Shown here: positions 36,291 to 49,840 of the stretch, piece by piece
How the letters are laid out: every line of letters begins with the position of its first letter
Position numbering within the stretch: position 1 is the stretch's first letter
Origin: Quillaja saponaria
Taxonomy: Eukaryota; Streptophyta; Magnoliopsida; Fabales; Quillajaceae
Length of the DNA: 64,000 nucleotides
Reading direction: 5' to 3'
NCBI GenBank assembly: GCA_029379385.1
Contig: CM055609.1
Location: 5,766,001 to 5,830,000 of the forward strand
Notes under the pieces: generated by a model
What the model was told of the DNA's origin: nothing
Database searches by the model: none
Seen by the model: only the letters and a program-made list of their open reading frames with translations
Translations under genes and position numbers: made by a program

Positions 36291-37439
36291 TATAACTTAC
36301 ATTTTTATAATTTAATGGATAAAATATTTATTGACTCTAGCGAAAGTAGTGAATAAGGGTCAAATAAGAACAAATTTATCAATAGAGTAATAAACTATAT
36401 AATTTTTTTTTCTATCTTCTTTTCAAAAAAAAAAAAAGTAAGTTTTATGAATTTAACAATTATGAAATTTTGTGAAGAAATAAACTCTAAAGTGAAAGAG
36501 TTAAAAGAAAAATGTCAAATGATATTTTGCGTAAATATAATTTTATTTTTTTCTTCAAATGGGTCATCGTGTTTTAATTTTTTTTTCAATTGCATCATTA
36601 TATTGTTATTTTAACTTTAATTGGATCTCATGCATTTTCATTAATTTACAAAGAAAAATTATCTAAAAAATGAGAGCAATACAAGAGGTTGATGATTTTA
36701 ACACTTATGAAAAAACTCTCAAAAAATACAAGAAAAATGTGACAAATACGTACCCATGAAAATACGATGACCTAATTGAAAACTTTAGTGCACAGTGATC
36801 TATTTGAAGTAAGTAGTGAAACCATAGTGACCGAAAGTATAATTTTAAATTTTATAGATTATTGTTTAAATGCATTTAATTTGTAAATGAATAAGTTTGT
36901 AAATTGAAAAATATCTTTACTAAATTAATCATCATCTCAAATTAAATGCTCAAAATTACCATCTTAATATTCGTAAAAAAAAAAAAAAAAAAATACAAGG
37001 AGCATGTTTATAAAGAGAAAGACTTTAGCAGCCATGTAAATGCTCTTAATATTTTTTAAGCATGGTATTTCAAAAAAATTCATAATTTGAGAAGAATTAA
37101 AAAAAAAATTATTATTTTTAAAAATCTATTAAACAAAAAAATAAAAATAAATCAATTTTAACTACTATTGATATCTAATTATTAAAAATTATATATATAA
37201 AATTATGAACTAAAAGTTAAAACAACAATATTATAATAATGAAAACTATACTTTTAAAAAATTATGATTATTAAGAACTTATTAAACAAAAAATTGAGAA
37301 AGTTAATCTTAATTATTATTAATATATAATTAGTGAATAAATTATAAATTTATTAAGATTGAAAAAAATATAGTAAAACAAGAAATCAATAATTTTAAAA
37401 TAATTACAATCATTTTGATATTAAAATGGAGAAGAATTA

Positions 37440-37478
<39 letters not shown>

Positions 37479-37544
37479 AACAAAATAACAAGTAAAAGTA
37501 ATTATAAAATATAGATATATTTATAAAGTGATTTGCAGTATATT
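36291..37544. other. AT-rich intergenic region
   Basis: Strongly AT-rich with A-tracts (36427-36437, 36976-36992). It is partly colinear with the DNA following block E at 25550, 43720 and 47575. No gene is seen. Confidence 0.6.
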
Positions 37545-39830
37545 TATTTTCAAGTTGACAGTCACATTTATCACTAGATTGACTAAACACCGTTCTCTCA
37601 TCCACATCACTCTACATTATTAATTTTACATGAGTTATCCGGATATTGTATAGCCTGATTATTTCAATTGGAAGGTGGAATGCTAATTAAAACTTAATAA
37701 GATTATGTCATAATAAATAATATTATTAATTTTAATTTTAATTAGTATTCGAGGTAGTTTAAATGTATCTCGATTAATTATTTCTCAACTCCAATCAAAA
37801 TATAGATTATTCAATATATATATATATAAATTCTAAGGATAATATGATAATATCAATGTTTTAAAAATCGGATCAGTGATCGACTCGAAAAGTTTACTGA
37901 ATCTCAGGGTCATTAGTGGGATCGAACTGATGGTTAGACCTGCTAACGTTATAAATATATTTAATAATATTATACATAATTAAATATATTTATAATTATT
38001 GTATTTTTTATTTTTTATCTTAGATATTTTTTAAATTCTTTTTCAACCATTATTTTGCTATTTCTCAATCAACAATAAAGAATTTATTAGAAAAAATAAA
38101 ATAAACAAACTCACTAGTATATATAATATCACTTATCTCATTTTAATCTATATATTTAGATATGAAAATAATAGATAAAATAAATAAAAAGATATATTAA
38201 ATATTAATTATATAAAAATGTAAAAAATAAATTCAACTTTTTACCTTATAAATACATATAATACCAAATAATTAATAAAGGAAAATAGATTTAGCTTTTC
38301 GCAATTAATATTACCCATTAAAAAATCAATTCAATTTTATTTTTTAAGATTAAAAAAAAATTACGGTTTTCAAAATAACATATGACGCAACTGTACTCCA
38401 CGAGTTGAAGCTCTTATTGGTGGAGACGGATCTGTCAAATGTCATTTTCCATTTCTCCAATTTTGATTGAAGAAAATTTTATAAAAATATTTAAGAAAAT
38501 TAAACAAGTTTACTATTAAGTTATTTTTATAAATAGTATAGATATATTTGTAAATAATTTGAAGTAAATTTATTTTCAAGTTGACAGTCACATTTGTGAC
38601 TAGATTTACTGAACACCGTTCTCTCATCCACAACACTTTACATTATTAATTTTACATGTGTCATCTGGATATTGTATAACTTGATTATTTTAATTGGAAG
38701 GTGAAATGCTAATTAAAACCAAATATGATTATGTCTTTATAAAAATTATTTTTTCTAATTTTAATTTTAATTAAGTGATCAAGTATATTTGAGGCAGCTT
38801 ATTTGCATCCTGATTAATTATTTCTTAGCTCCAATCAAAAAATAAATTATTTAATTAGAAAATTTATAATAATTTTGTTGCTCACAGTCTATTGTAAGAA
38901 AATTAAAATCTAAGAATTTATATATATATATATATATATATAACATTGGTATTTAAATTTTAAGGATAATATAATAATATCAATGTTTTAAAAATCGGCC
39001 CGGTGATTGACTTGAAAAATTTACTGGATCTCGATTCGTTGGTTCAACTGGAGTCAAACTGATAATCGAACTGGATGACATCATATATATGTTTAATAAT
39101 ATTATACATAATTGAGCATATTTATAATTATTGTATTTGATATTTTATATCTTATATATATATTAAATTTCTTTTTCAACCATTATTTTACTCTTTCTCA
39201 ATCACAATAAAGAGTTTATTAGAAAAAATAAAATAAACATACTCACTAGTATCTATAATATCACTTATCTCATTTTAATCTATATGTTTAGATATGAAAA
39301 TAATAGATATAAATAAATAAAAAGATATATTAAATATAAATTTTATAAAAATGTAAAAAATAAAAAAATAGAACTTTTCACCTCATAAATACATATAATA
39401 CCAAATTAATTAATAATAAAAAATGCATATAACTTTTTTAGATTTAAATGCATATTAGTATTACACATTAATATATTAAAAAATAATACAATTTCATTTT
39501 TTAAATAAAAATAAAAAATAAAAACTGTCCAACAATTAAAATTAATTTCAGATTATACTATTCAACCGACCGGTACGATTTTTATTACATTAGATAATAT
39601 AACTTACTGATAATTGATGGCAACTGTACTCCTCTCGCATAAACAATTGCCACGAGTTGAAGCTCTTATTGGTGGAGATGGATCGGTCAAAGGTCATTTC
39701 CCATTTCTCCAATTTTGATTGAAACTCTAAATTAATTTCTTATTTAGGTATCAAATCTCGAGGGCAAGCAAAATGTGTAAATAATGGCCACTTCCAAATT
39801 ATGAAGTTAGTCCTTCGTATATTTCATACT
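37545..39830 (+). repeat. Tandemly duplicated UGT upstream region, two units of about 1.0-1.2 kb
   Basis: Unit 1 runs from the UGT-upstream module (37545) to GGTGGAGACGGATCTGTCAA and TTCTCCAATTTTGATTGAA (about 38418-38470). Unit 2 repeats the order from about 38572 to 39722. Each contains a MITE-like insertion starting TTTTAAAAATCGG (about 37858 and 38989); the second ends near 39595 with ACCGGTACGATTTTTA, an inverted match to its start. A long AT run lies at 37441-37476 and another at 38918-38941. UGT copy 9 follows. Confidence 0.7.
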
Positions 39831-39893
39831 AACAGTACCAAAATAGAAAAAATTAGTTGCATTCACAGAGAAACAAAGGAAAATTAGGGAGAG

Positions 39894-41462
39894 ATGGATG
39901 CCATTTTAGAAGTTGTGAAACCTCATGCTGTGTTAATTCCACTCCCAGCTCAAGGCCATATAAACTCAATGCTGAAACTAGCAAAGCTACTTCATTTCAA
40001 AGGCTTTCACATAACCTTTGTTAACACTGAGTTTATCCACAAACGTTTGCTCAAATCAAGAGGCGCCAATGCTCGTGATGGATTGCCAGACTTTCAATTT
40101 GAAACAATCCCAGATGGTCTTCCTCCCACAGATGTAGATGCTACCCAAGACATTCGATCTCTTCTAGATTTCTACTAGAAAGACGTGCTTAGTCCCATTG
40201 AGAAACCTTCTTGCTAAACTTAATAACTCTGCCTCCTTCTGGTGTCGTCCTCTCCAGCTAGCTGCATAGTTTCAGATGGTGTCATGACCTTCTCCATTAA
40301 AGCTGCTCAAGAGTTGGAAATCCCATTTGTAGTCTTCCGGACAATAAGTGCTTGTGGGTCTTTATGCAATGCTCATCTTCACAGTCTACTTGATAAGGGT
40401 ATTATACCTCTCAAAGGTACATACGTAAGCATTATTGATTAGCACATTCCACCATTCAGAAACCTCTTCAAAATCAATCTCCTCACTTCACTTTCTTTAT
40501 GAATTTAGTCACCAATAGTTTTATCTAACATGCAGATGAGAGCTATTTGAGAAATGGGTACTTGGACACTGTAGTAAATTGGATTCCAGGACTGAAAAAT
40601 TTCCGATTATGGGACTTCCCAAGCTCTATACGTAAGACAGACCCAAATGACTTAATGTTAAACTTTTTCTTGGGAGAGAATGACACAGCTTACAAAGCTT
40701 CTGCTATCATTTTAAACACATTTGATGAATTGGAACCTGATGCACTGAATGCTCTCTCATCAATGTTCCCTCCTATTTACACCATCGGCCCTCTTAATTT
40801 GCTTGTCAATCAAATTCCACAGAACAATTTGGTATCTTTTGGGTCCAATCTTTGGAAAGAAGACACGGAGTGCCTTCAATGGCTTGAATCCAAGAAACCC
40901 AGATCTGTGGTTTACGTGAATTATGGTAGCCTTGCAGTTCTGAGTCCAGACCAACTCTTTGACGTTTGCTTGGGGATTGGCAAATAGCAAGAAACCCTTT
41001 TTGTGGGTTATTAGGCCTTATCTTGTTGATGGGGGCTCAGAGATTCTGTCTTCTGAATTTGTCAATGAAATTAAGGACAGAGGTTTAATTGTAAGTTGGT
41101 GTCCGCAAGAGCAAGTGCTAAGTCACCCATCAATTGGGGGGTTCTTAACTCATTGTGGGTGGAATTCAATGTTGGAAAGCTTTAGTGCAGGAGTGCCTAT
41201 TATTTGCTGGCCATTTTTTTCTGACCAGCCGACTAATTGTAGGTTTGCTTGCACTGAATTGGGAATTGGGATGGAGATTGACACTAATGTAAAGAGGGAT
41301 TCGGTGGAGAAAATGGTGAATGAGTTGATTGAAGGAAAGAAGGGCAAGGAGATGTTGCAAAAGGTTATGGAGTGGAAGAAAAAGGCAGAGGATGCCACTT
41401 GTCCACATGGTTCTTCCTACATGAATTTGGACAAATTGGTGAAGGAAGTGCTTCTGAAATGA
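39894..41462 (+). pseudogene. UGT85 copy 9, frameshifted
   Basis: Exon 1 is 39894-40416 ([27 protein letters not shown], catalytic His present); exon 2 is 40536-41462. One-base insertions near 40170, 40236 and 40250 add up to three, so the frame returns, but a TAG at 40176-40178 lies between them. A fourth insertion near 40963 (GACGTTTG for GAGTTTG) breaks exon 2. [10 protein letters not shown], the PSPG box and C-terminus are intact in the final frame. The palindrome is at 41478-41493. The promoter has TATGAAGTTAG where other class A copies have TATAAAGTTGG. Confidence 0.88.
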
Positions 41463-41679
41463 AAAGAAAAATCTTAGAGCATCCATGGATGCTGTTAGTG
41501 TATTCCTCCTGTTGTATGTATCTAATTTGCTAAATAATTAATGCATTATGCTATTAGTGTTTCTCTTGTATGTAATGAATACATGGCAGAAAAAATCATT
41601 CTACCTAAAATTGTAAATTATTGTATGAAGTCTCAATAATAAATTTGATTCCTGGCGTTCTCATAGGCGCAAGTTTATT

Positions 41680-41895
41680 GAGGTTGCAAACATGGACATA
41701 TACAAACCATTTATACTTTCAATTGAATTTTTAGAAGTTGCAAGCATAGACATATACAAACCAATTATACTTTCAATTGAATTATTAGAAGTTGCAAGCA
41801 TGGACATATACAGACCATTTATACTTTCTACTGAATTATTAGAAGTTGCAAGCATGGACATATACAAACTATTTCTACTTTCTACTGAATTATTA
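41680..41895 (+). repeat. 54-bp minisatellite, four copies
   Basis: Copies start at 41680, 41734, 41788 and 41842, all exactly 54 bp. The flanks are the same as in the arrays at 23372 and 33233. Confidence 0.92.
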
Positions 41896-42267
41896 TTTAT
41901 AAATATGTGTGGCTGTAATAATCAAAACCGTGATCACTTGATCTACTAGGTTTTGACACCAAAAGTTAAAAAATCATTCTAGTGTGAAACAGACTCTACT
42001 GTCAAATATTGAAAACTAATGAATTTCATTCAAATGGTTAAATTATTAGACTAAAGCAAGTGAGTTTTGATCTGTTTTTGTAGCAGTACACATGCTAGAT
42101 ATGGGTCTCCAGAAATTAATTACTTCATGCTCTGCCAACCAAGTTTTATCCTTAAAATAATTGAGCATATTAGACAGAGTATGAGCATGATTGATGTCTA
42201 TAAGTTGGGAGATGCTCTTTATCTTTCAAAGGGACACAAAAGAAATTAAAATGAAAATTAGAGTGAG

Positions 42268-42765
42268 ATGAATTCCAATATTCCAGAAGTAGTAAAACCT
42301 CATGCTGTGTTAATTTCATACCCAGCTCAAGGCCATGTAAATCCAATGCTTAAAGCCTCAAACTAGCAAACCTTTGTTAACACAGAGTTTACTCACAAAC
42401 GCTTGCTTAAATCAAAAGGCCCCAATGCTCTTGATGGCTTGCCAGACTTTCAATTTGAAACAATCCCCGATGGTCTTCCTCCCACAGATGTGGATGTCAC
42501 CCAAGACATTCCATCTCTTTGTGACGCTACTAGGAAGACATGGTTTGTTCCGTTCAGAAACTTTGTTGCTAGACTTAATCACTCTGCCTCTTCTGGTGTT
42601 GTCTCTCCAGTTAGCTGCATAGTTTCAGATGGTATCATGACTTTCTCAATCAGAAGTTTCTGCAGAATTGGGAATCCCAGTTGTAGTCTTCAGGGCTATA
42701 AGTGCATGTGGGTTTTTTGTCTACTTGATAAGGGTCTTATCCCTCTCTGTCTTATCCCTCTCTAA
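42268..42765 (+). pseudogene. UGT85 exon-1-only pseudogene, sister of the 24049 copy
   Basis: Shares MNSNIPEVV, the insertion after N-P-M-L and the absence of exon 2 with the 24049 copy. It has also lost about 29 bp (CTACTTCATTTCAAAGG and flanks), one base has been added near 42652, and the end shows a small duplication (CTTATCCCTCTCT twice). It is not functional. Confidence 0.87.
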
Positions 42766-44763
42766 GTCACATATATAACCATATACGTACTTCTCTTGCC
42801 CATTGACTTGGCCAAAAGCCTAATCAAGTAAGTTTTTTTTGTTTTGTTCTGACTTTTCTCTTCTATGTTTATTTCTTGACTGCTATTCAATCAATCATGT
42901 CATAACAGCTTCCCCAAGTTGAAACTTGAAAACATTAAACCCGTAATTTAGATAATGTTTTTCGAGATTATAATTAAGTTCAGAGAAAAAGATAATGTAT
43001 ATTTTTCTCCAATGAAAAACATAACGAGCACATTAACCTAACAAATTTGCTATGATATAAAACTCAGCACTGCAACAGTCAAAAAACAGCACTTACTACA
43101 ATTCTATGATGAAAATAAGATTTTGATGCATTTATCATATCAGAATTTACTCCAATATTCTATTCACAATTCAATCCTCAGAAACAATAAACTGAACAGT
43201 AGTAACCACGTACCTCAGAAGCTGAGCCTCTTCAACTACAATTTATTCTTTGCTACTCAATTTTTTTTTTCCTGTATTATAAACTGGTAGGATTCTTTAC
43301 TGAGACTTATAACTTAGCCAGCATACATTTCCATGCTTTCAATTTCACCAGTTGTAGACATGTTTGGAAGAGTAACCACAAATCGCCCAATCTCTCTTTC
43401 CTGTTGAAAAAGTTATTAAATTTAAACACACGAAGAGATATAGTATATCAGGAAAAAAATGCCTCCATTATCAAGTATCTGCAATTCCAAACCTTACCCT
43501 TTAATGTTCAGCATCATTGCACACAGGGGAACCAAAACCTTGTCTGTTCCAAACAATACAAGTAATCATAGTTTCTAACATTTAAACCCAGGCCCACTTC
43601 TATGGGTCCTAACTTATATAGGACATATGTGCTTGTTAAGTTTGGGTTATGTGTTAGGTCAAGTCAAAATCTAGCCGATTCGGCCATTGAAGGGAGTGGG
43701 GTGAACCACTCAAATTTTGAAAAAAAATTTAAAATATATTTCTTATTTTTATAATTTAATTGATAAAATTTGTATCGATTATCAAAAATTGTGAAAATGG
43801 GTCAAATAAGGATAAATTTATAAATATATTAATAAACTATATAATATTTTTTCTCTCGTCTATCCAAACAAAGAAGTAATCTTTATTAATTTAATAATTA
43901 TGAAATTTTGTGAAGAAATAAACTCGAAAATGAAAGAGTTAGAAGAAAAATATTAAATGATATTTTGGTCAATATAATTTTGTTGTTTATTTCAAATGGG
44001 TCATCGTGTTTTAAATCTTTTTCAATTGCATCATTGTACTTTTATTTTAATTGGATCTCATGCATGCATTTTCATTAATTCATAAAGAAAAATTACCTAA
44101 AAAATAGAGAAATACAAGAGGATGATGATTTTAACATTTATCACTTGATTGACTAAACACCATTCTCATCACTACATTATTAATTTTACACGTGTGATAT
44201 TGTATAACTTGATTATTTTAATTGGAAGGTGGAATGCTAATTAAAACTTAACATGATTATGTCTTTATAAATAAAATTATTATATTTGATTAAGTTATCT
44301 AGTGTATTTAAGTCAATTTATATGTATCTCTATTAATTATTTTTCAATATCGATTAAAAGATATTTTATTCAATTAAAAAATGTATAGACATTTCGTTGT
44401 TCCGAATCGTTATCTTTTAGAAAAAAGAAAATTAAATCTAAGAAGTCAATGAAAAAGCAACATTCGTCTTTAAAGTTTAAAGATAATATAACTTATTGCT
44501 AAATGATGCAACCCTGCAGCACTTGCATCTAAACAATTGGTGGAGACGGATCTGTCAGAATGTCCTTTTCCATTCTCCAATTTTGATTGAAACTCTCAAT
44601 TAATTTCTTATTTAGATATCAAATCTCGTTGGTAAGCAAAATGTGTAAATAAGGCCACCTTCAAACTATAAAGTTGATCCTTCATATATTTCATACTTGC
44701 AGTACCAAAACAGAAAAAAAAAAATTAGTTGCATTCACAAAGAAACAAAGGAATTAGGGAGAG
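42766..44763 (-). other. Block E copy 3 and upstream region of the UGT at 44764
   Basis: Colinear with 24590-26615: block E at about 42960-43720, UGT-upstream module at about 44128-44285, GGTGGAGACGGATCTGTCAG near 44539 and TATAAA at 44667-44672. No intact gene on either strand. Confidence 0.65.
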
Positions 44764-45555
44764 ATGGAGGCCATTTTAGAAGTTGTGAAGCCTTATGCTG
44801 TGTTAAGTGTAATTCAACTCCCAGCTCAAGGCCATATAAACCCAATGCTGAAACTAGCAAAGCTACTTCATTTCAAAGGCTTTCACATAACCTTTGTTAA
44901 CACTGAGTTTTCCCACAAACGTTTGCTAAAATCGCCAGACCCCAATAATGCTCTTGATGGTTTGCCAGACTTTCAATTTGAAACAATCCCAGATGGTCTT
45001 CCTCCCATAGATGTGGATGCCACCCAAGACATTCCATCTCTTTGTGACTCTACTAGGAAGACATGCTTAGTTAGTTCTATTTAGAAACATTCTTGCTAAA
45101 CTTAATCACTCTGCCTCTTCTAGTATTGTCCCTCCAGTTAGCTGCATAGTTTCAGATGGTGTCATGACCTTCTCCATCAAAGCTGCTCAAGAATTGAGAA
45201 TCCCAACATAGTTGTCAATGTGGTAAATCCCACGTTACTTAGAAATGGAGCTATAACATAATATATAATAATATGGGCTTAGTTGTCAATGTGGTAAATC
45301 CCACATTACTTAGAAAGGGAGCTATAACATAATATATAATAACATGGGCTCACTCCCTTAATGCCAATTTTGGTAAGTCATGCAGATGAGAGCTAAATTG
45401 GATTCCGGGACTTAAAAATATGAGTTTGAGAGACTTCTTAAGATTTTTCTATACGACAGATCCCTTTTATTTACACCATTGGCCCTCTTAATCTGTGGTT
45501 TATGTGAATTATGGTAGCCTTGCAGTTCTGAGTCCATACGAACTCTTTAAAATTT
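44764..45555 (+). pseudogene. Decayed UGT85 (MEAILEV type), sister of the 26616 copy
   Basis: [20 protein letters not shown] as at 26616, but without the early nonsense change. A 2-bp difference at CLVSSI-stop ends translation at 45084. Exon 1 breaks off at the same place as its sister (ELRIP). A 71-bp tandem duplication (45210-45280 and 45281-45350) lies in the following spacer. Exon 2 has a larger deletion (RFFYTTDP joins IYTIGPL) and ends at the same truncation point. Confidence 0.85.
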
Positions 45556-47156
45556 TCTTTTAAATCAATTACCCAATTTTACTATCTCTCTTTCTCATTC
45601 ACCTCTCATTTATGAATCAATTAATAAAATTAGAAGGAAATTAATTATTTAATCCTAAGAATTTTTTTATGACTATTTATTTGATGAAATTTGTATGATG
45701 ATTTAAGTTCTTTTTTAGGATGAAAAGAATTTTAAACATTTATTTTGAAATTAAAAAAAAAAAAAGCATATGAGCAACACACGAGAGCGTGTGGGATGCC
45801 TTTTAGCTATTCTAGAGATTTTCAATAATCCAATATGAACTCTTCTTATCTAACTTCTAAAAGATAAAAAAAAAAAAAAAAAAAAAAATTGTTTAAATTT
45901 TGCATCCATAACTTAGTCATTAAGCCATTTACCATATGTTTGCTAAGATGGATTTACAGGATAGTGTTTCTAGAATTTCAAATTACTTGTTTGACAATAC
46001 TTTCATCTAATTATTAAATATTAAAAATATGAGACATTATAAGGGATAGTGGCAGATAAATCTAATTATTCATATATAAAAGTGATTTAATGACTTAATT
46101 TTTTAATATAATCATGTTACAACTTTGTTCTGGTACCATATTATAGCATGTTTTTAAACCAATCAATTGGTATCAATATAAGAGTCTCTTCTACTTTTAT
46201 ATATTATGAATTCTTACTATGTCAGCCATGTGAGAGTTAATTAATTATCACATTGACAATTTTATCACAAAATTACAATTTTTTTAAAATTTAAATTAAT
46301 AAAATTTTAATTATAATAAATTCTAAAAATAATTAAATTATTTATATTTAATAAATTTTTATAATTTAACACCATATTAAACTTTCCATCTAATTTTATT
46401 AATTTTATGTATATAAGCCTGTCAATATCTCATGTGTGTTATTTTTTATTCTTGTAGAATATGTTTATGCATGATTCATCAAAGAGGTAAGCTCTTGATT
46501 TATTTTCAAACTCTATTATTAAATAGGTTCCTTTTTTTATTTTCTTTTTTTCACTTTGGAAGTACTTTCGTTCTAATAATTGAGTTATTTTGATTTGCTA
46601 AACTAAAAAAAAAGGGCAAAGCAAGGGTTGTTTATGTTACCGAATCATTATTGGCTTATTGGTGGTATTACCTTAAACACCTTACCCCACAAGGATTTCA
46701 AAGTCATTCAAGCTTACTTTGCTCTTGATCAAGCTAAAAGACAAAGTGAAGAAATTATGGCAACAAAGATTTGACAAGTTACCTGGAGAAAAAATGTACA
46801 AATTTAAAGAAAAACAAGAAAAGTATACCAAGAGCGTTATGATCAATATGAAACTTAAATTTCATCCAAGAAGTCAGGGTTAACTATTAACTACACAAAA
46901 CCAGTCAGAGATATGGAGTACACTAGTACAACCACTTCATCTAGAACTTGACTGGTCTCAATATTTTTGACTGAAACAACGCCGGTCTAATAAATTAACT
47001 GAAACACTCATCTTTTTCTTTTTGCACTGCTTCATATCTACAAAACTTAAACTCACTGGCCACGTGTACCAATTCCACAATTCTCTCTTCAGTATATAAA
47101 TATATAATCAAAGCTGTTTGAAGAGAATTAGGTAGCTAGTAACACTAACAATCAAT
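45556..47156. other. Intergenic region colinear with 27461-28940
   Basis: AT-rich with a long A run (45866-45888). The last few hundred bases are a PPT promoter copy. No gene seen. Confidence 0.6.
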
Positions 47157-47353
47157 GGCATCATCATCAAGCTGTTTGGATTTGTGTTGCTACTACAAGT
47201 ATTACTGATTCACATAGGTATCGTCCAAATCCTTTTCACTTGAGCGTCCTTCCAACAGTTCCAGTACTGGTGCGCACTTAGTACTACTAAACCATTCAAA
47301 CATTATTCAGCTCATCATTCCAGTAATTCCTAGAAAATTTTGGACTGTACTGT
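47157..47353 (+). pseudogene. PPT copy 3, truncated exon 1
   Basis: ATGGCATCATCATCAAGCTG starts like PPT copy 1 but has an extra base by codon 6, and further indels follow. Homology to exon 1 ends at about 47353 (GGACTGTACTGTCCAC), where block E sequence begins. All other exons are missing. Confidence 0.88.
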
Positions 47354-49840
47354 CCACCATTATCAAGTGTCTGCAATTTCAAACCTTACCCTTAAATGTT
47401 CAGTATCAATGCCCATTGGGGGCCATATTTTCTTCACCCTGTAAAGTGAAGAAGGAACAGATGACATTGCCTTGTTTGGAGAACCAAAACCTTGTCTGTC
47501 CCAAACAATAGAAGGACCATAGTTACACACAATGGCCGAGCCAGTTGAACGGAGTGGGGTCAACCACTCAAATTTATGAATAGAGTAATAAACTATATAA
47601 TATTTTGTTCTCTTTTCTTTTCAAATAAAAAGTAATTTTTATCAATTTCACAAAAAAACTAGAAAGTGAAAGAGTTAAAAGAAAAATGTCAAATGATATT
47701 TTGGATCAATATAATTTTGTTGTTTTTTTTTTTAAAAATGAGTCATCGATGTTCTAAAATTTTCAATTGCATCATTGTAGAACTTTCATTTTAATTTTAT
47801 TTGTTTCTCATGCATGCATTTTCATTAATTCACAAAGAAAATTTATCTGAAATATGAGAGCAATACAAGAGGATGATAATTTTAACATTTATGAAAAAAA
47901 AATCTCAAAAAATACAAGAAAAATTTGACAAACATGTACGCATGAAAGTATAATGGCTTAATTGAAAAACTTTAAAACACAATGGTCTATTTGGAAAAAA
48001 ATAGTGAAACCATGGGACCCAAAGTATAATTTCAAATTTTAAAGATTATTGTTTTACTGTATTTAATCAGTTAATGAATAAGTTTCTAAATAGAAAAAAA
48101 TTTATACGGGATTATTTATCATATCAAATTAAATGCTCATATTACCATTTTAATGATGGAAAAAAATAAATTTTGTTCAAATTTAGAATCATATGATTAA
48201 ATGCTCATACAATCATATGATTTATTTTGAAAATTTATTTTGTTCAAAAGCACCCTCCTAACTTTGGATCAAAATGTTTATGGACATAACCCATCCAAAC
48301 TAACGGTTTTGTAACTAAATTACCAAAAAACCAATATTAAACCTCTAATTTACAAATACATGCCATTTATTTCATATTATATATTTCATTTTATGTAAAC
48401 AAGAAACAACCACTTTCCGATTGAAACCCATCAAATTAAAAAGATAATTATGTCAATCTAAAAGACATTAAAACCAATACCTCACCCAAGCTAAAGAAAA
48501 TGATTTGATTTATTCATGAAGAACCTCAATTGAATGTAAAACAAACCCATCAATCAAACCACGATTAAAACATCAATTCAAATTCACATATGCTCCTAGC
48601 ACAAATCGCATATCTTCAATAACAGCTCAGCTTCTTCAACAATTAATTCATTCAAGTTATTATGAAACTCCTTCAATTTAGAACCAAACTTTATAAAACT
48701 GTAAATTCAAGCACCATTGTCTATTCTTATTCTTCTTGTGACCCAACCTATCTTTTAAGAATGGAAACACATAAAAATTTGACTTTTCTCCACCATCCTC
48801 ATTCTTCCCTTATTCTACATTATTTTTAAAAGAATTTCAGCCAAACACAATTTAGAAAACTAAAATTTATTAATTAATAATTAGTAGAAAAATAAAATTG
48901 TTGTATAATCATTAATGAAAATAAAATAAAATCTAAAAATTAATAAAAAGTTCTCATTACCTCCTTTCATATTTTTACTAAAAATATATATTTTTTTAAA
49001 TATTATTTTCAAATTCAACTTGAATTATTTAATTTTTTTTCATGATGAGAACTAAAAATAAATAAATCTAGATTTATTTTAAAGAAAGTTAACAAAAAAT
49101 AAGTGACATACATATATATCTAAATTTAATTATAACGATAATTTTTTTAATTTTTTTTTGAAAAACATATTAAAGAGATGATGAATTTTTATTAATTTTA
49201 AAAATTTATTCTCCTAATAATTATTAAATTATGAATTTAACTAATTTGTTTTTAAAAAAATTAATCTACTTAATTAACATTGCTAATTTAATACTTAAAA
49301 AAAAAGTGTCCAAAAATGACATAAAAAGTGTCAATATAAAATATAAGACTTATTTTTAAAAAATAAATTAAAATAAGAGTTGTGGATAAACAAAAATTTA
49401 TTGTAAAACTTATTTGGAATCTCAAACAAGAATTAAGACTTTATCTTACTTTTCCCTTATTCTTCTCACACTGACACATAAATGCCTTACCCCATAGGGG
49501 TTTCAAAGACGCCTTTGTTAGTCAACTCTAAGAGTCACTAAGTCAAGCTTACTTTGGTCTTGATCAGGCTAAAAAACAAAGTAAAGAAATTATGGCCGCC
49601 CCCAACGAAAGCTTTGACAAGTTTGCCGGAGTGCAGCCGCCTCATGTAGAACTTGACTGGTCTCAAAAATTAACAGAAACTGTCATCATTTTCTTTTTGC
49701 ACTGCTTCATATCTAAAAAACTATATAAACTCACCAAAACTCACTGGCTACATGCACCACTTCCACAATTCTCTCATCAGTATATATTTATAATCAAAGC
49801 TGTTTGAAGAGTATTAGCTAGCTAGTAGCACTAATAATCA
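47354..49840. other. Block E copy 4 (47354-47575) and AT-rich intergenic DNA with the PPT copy 4 promoter
   Basis: The first about 220 bp is block E (antisense). 47576-49440 is AT-rich with no gene seen; 48240-48780 is less repetitive and has no match inside the window. 49480-49840 is the upstream region of the intact PPT and corresponds to 28440-28940 and 46680-47156. A short frame at 49592-49807 looks like a fortuitous leader frame. Confidence 0.6.

Noticed and set aside
48240..48780. Possible small gene in less AT-rich DNA
   Set aside because: There is no open frame of meaningful length and no splice-compatible coding run in either direction.
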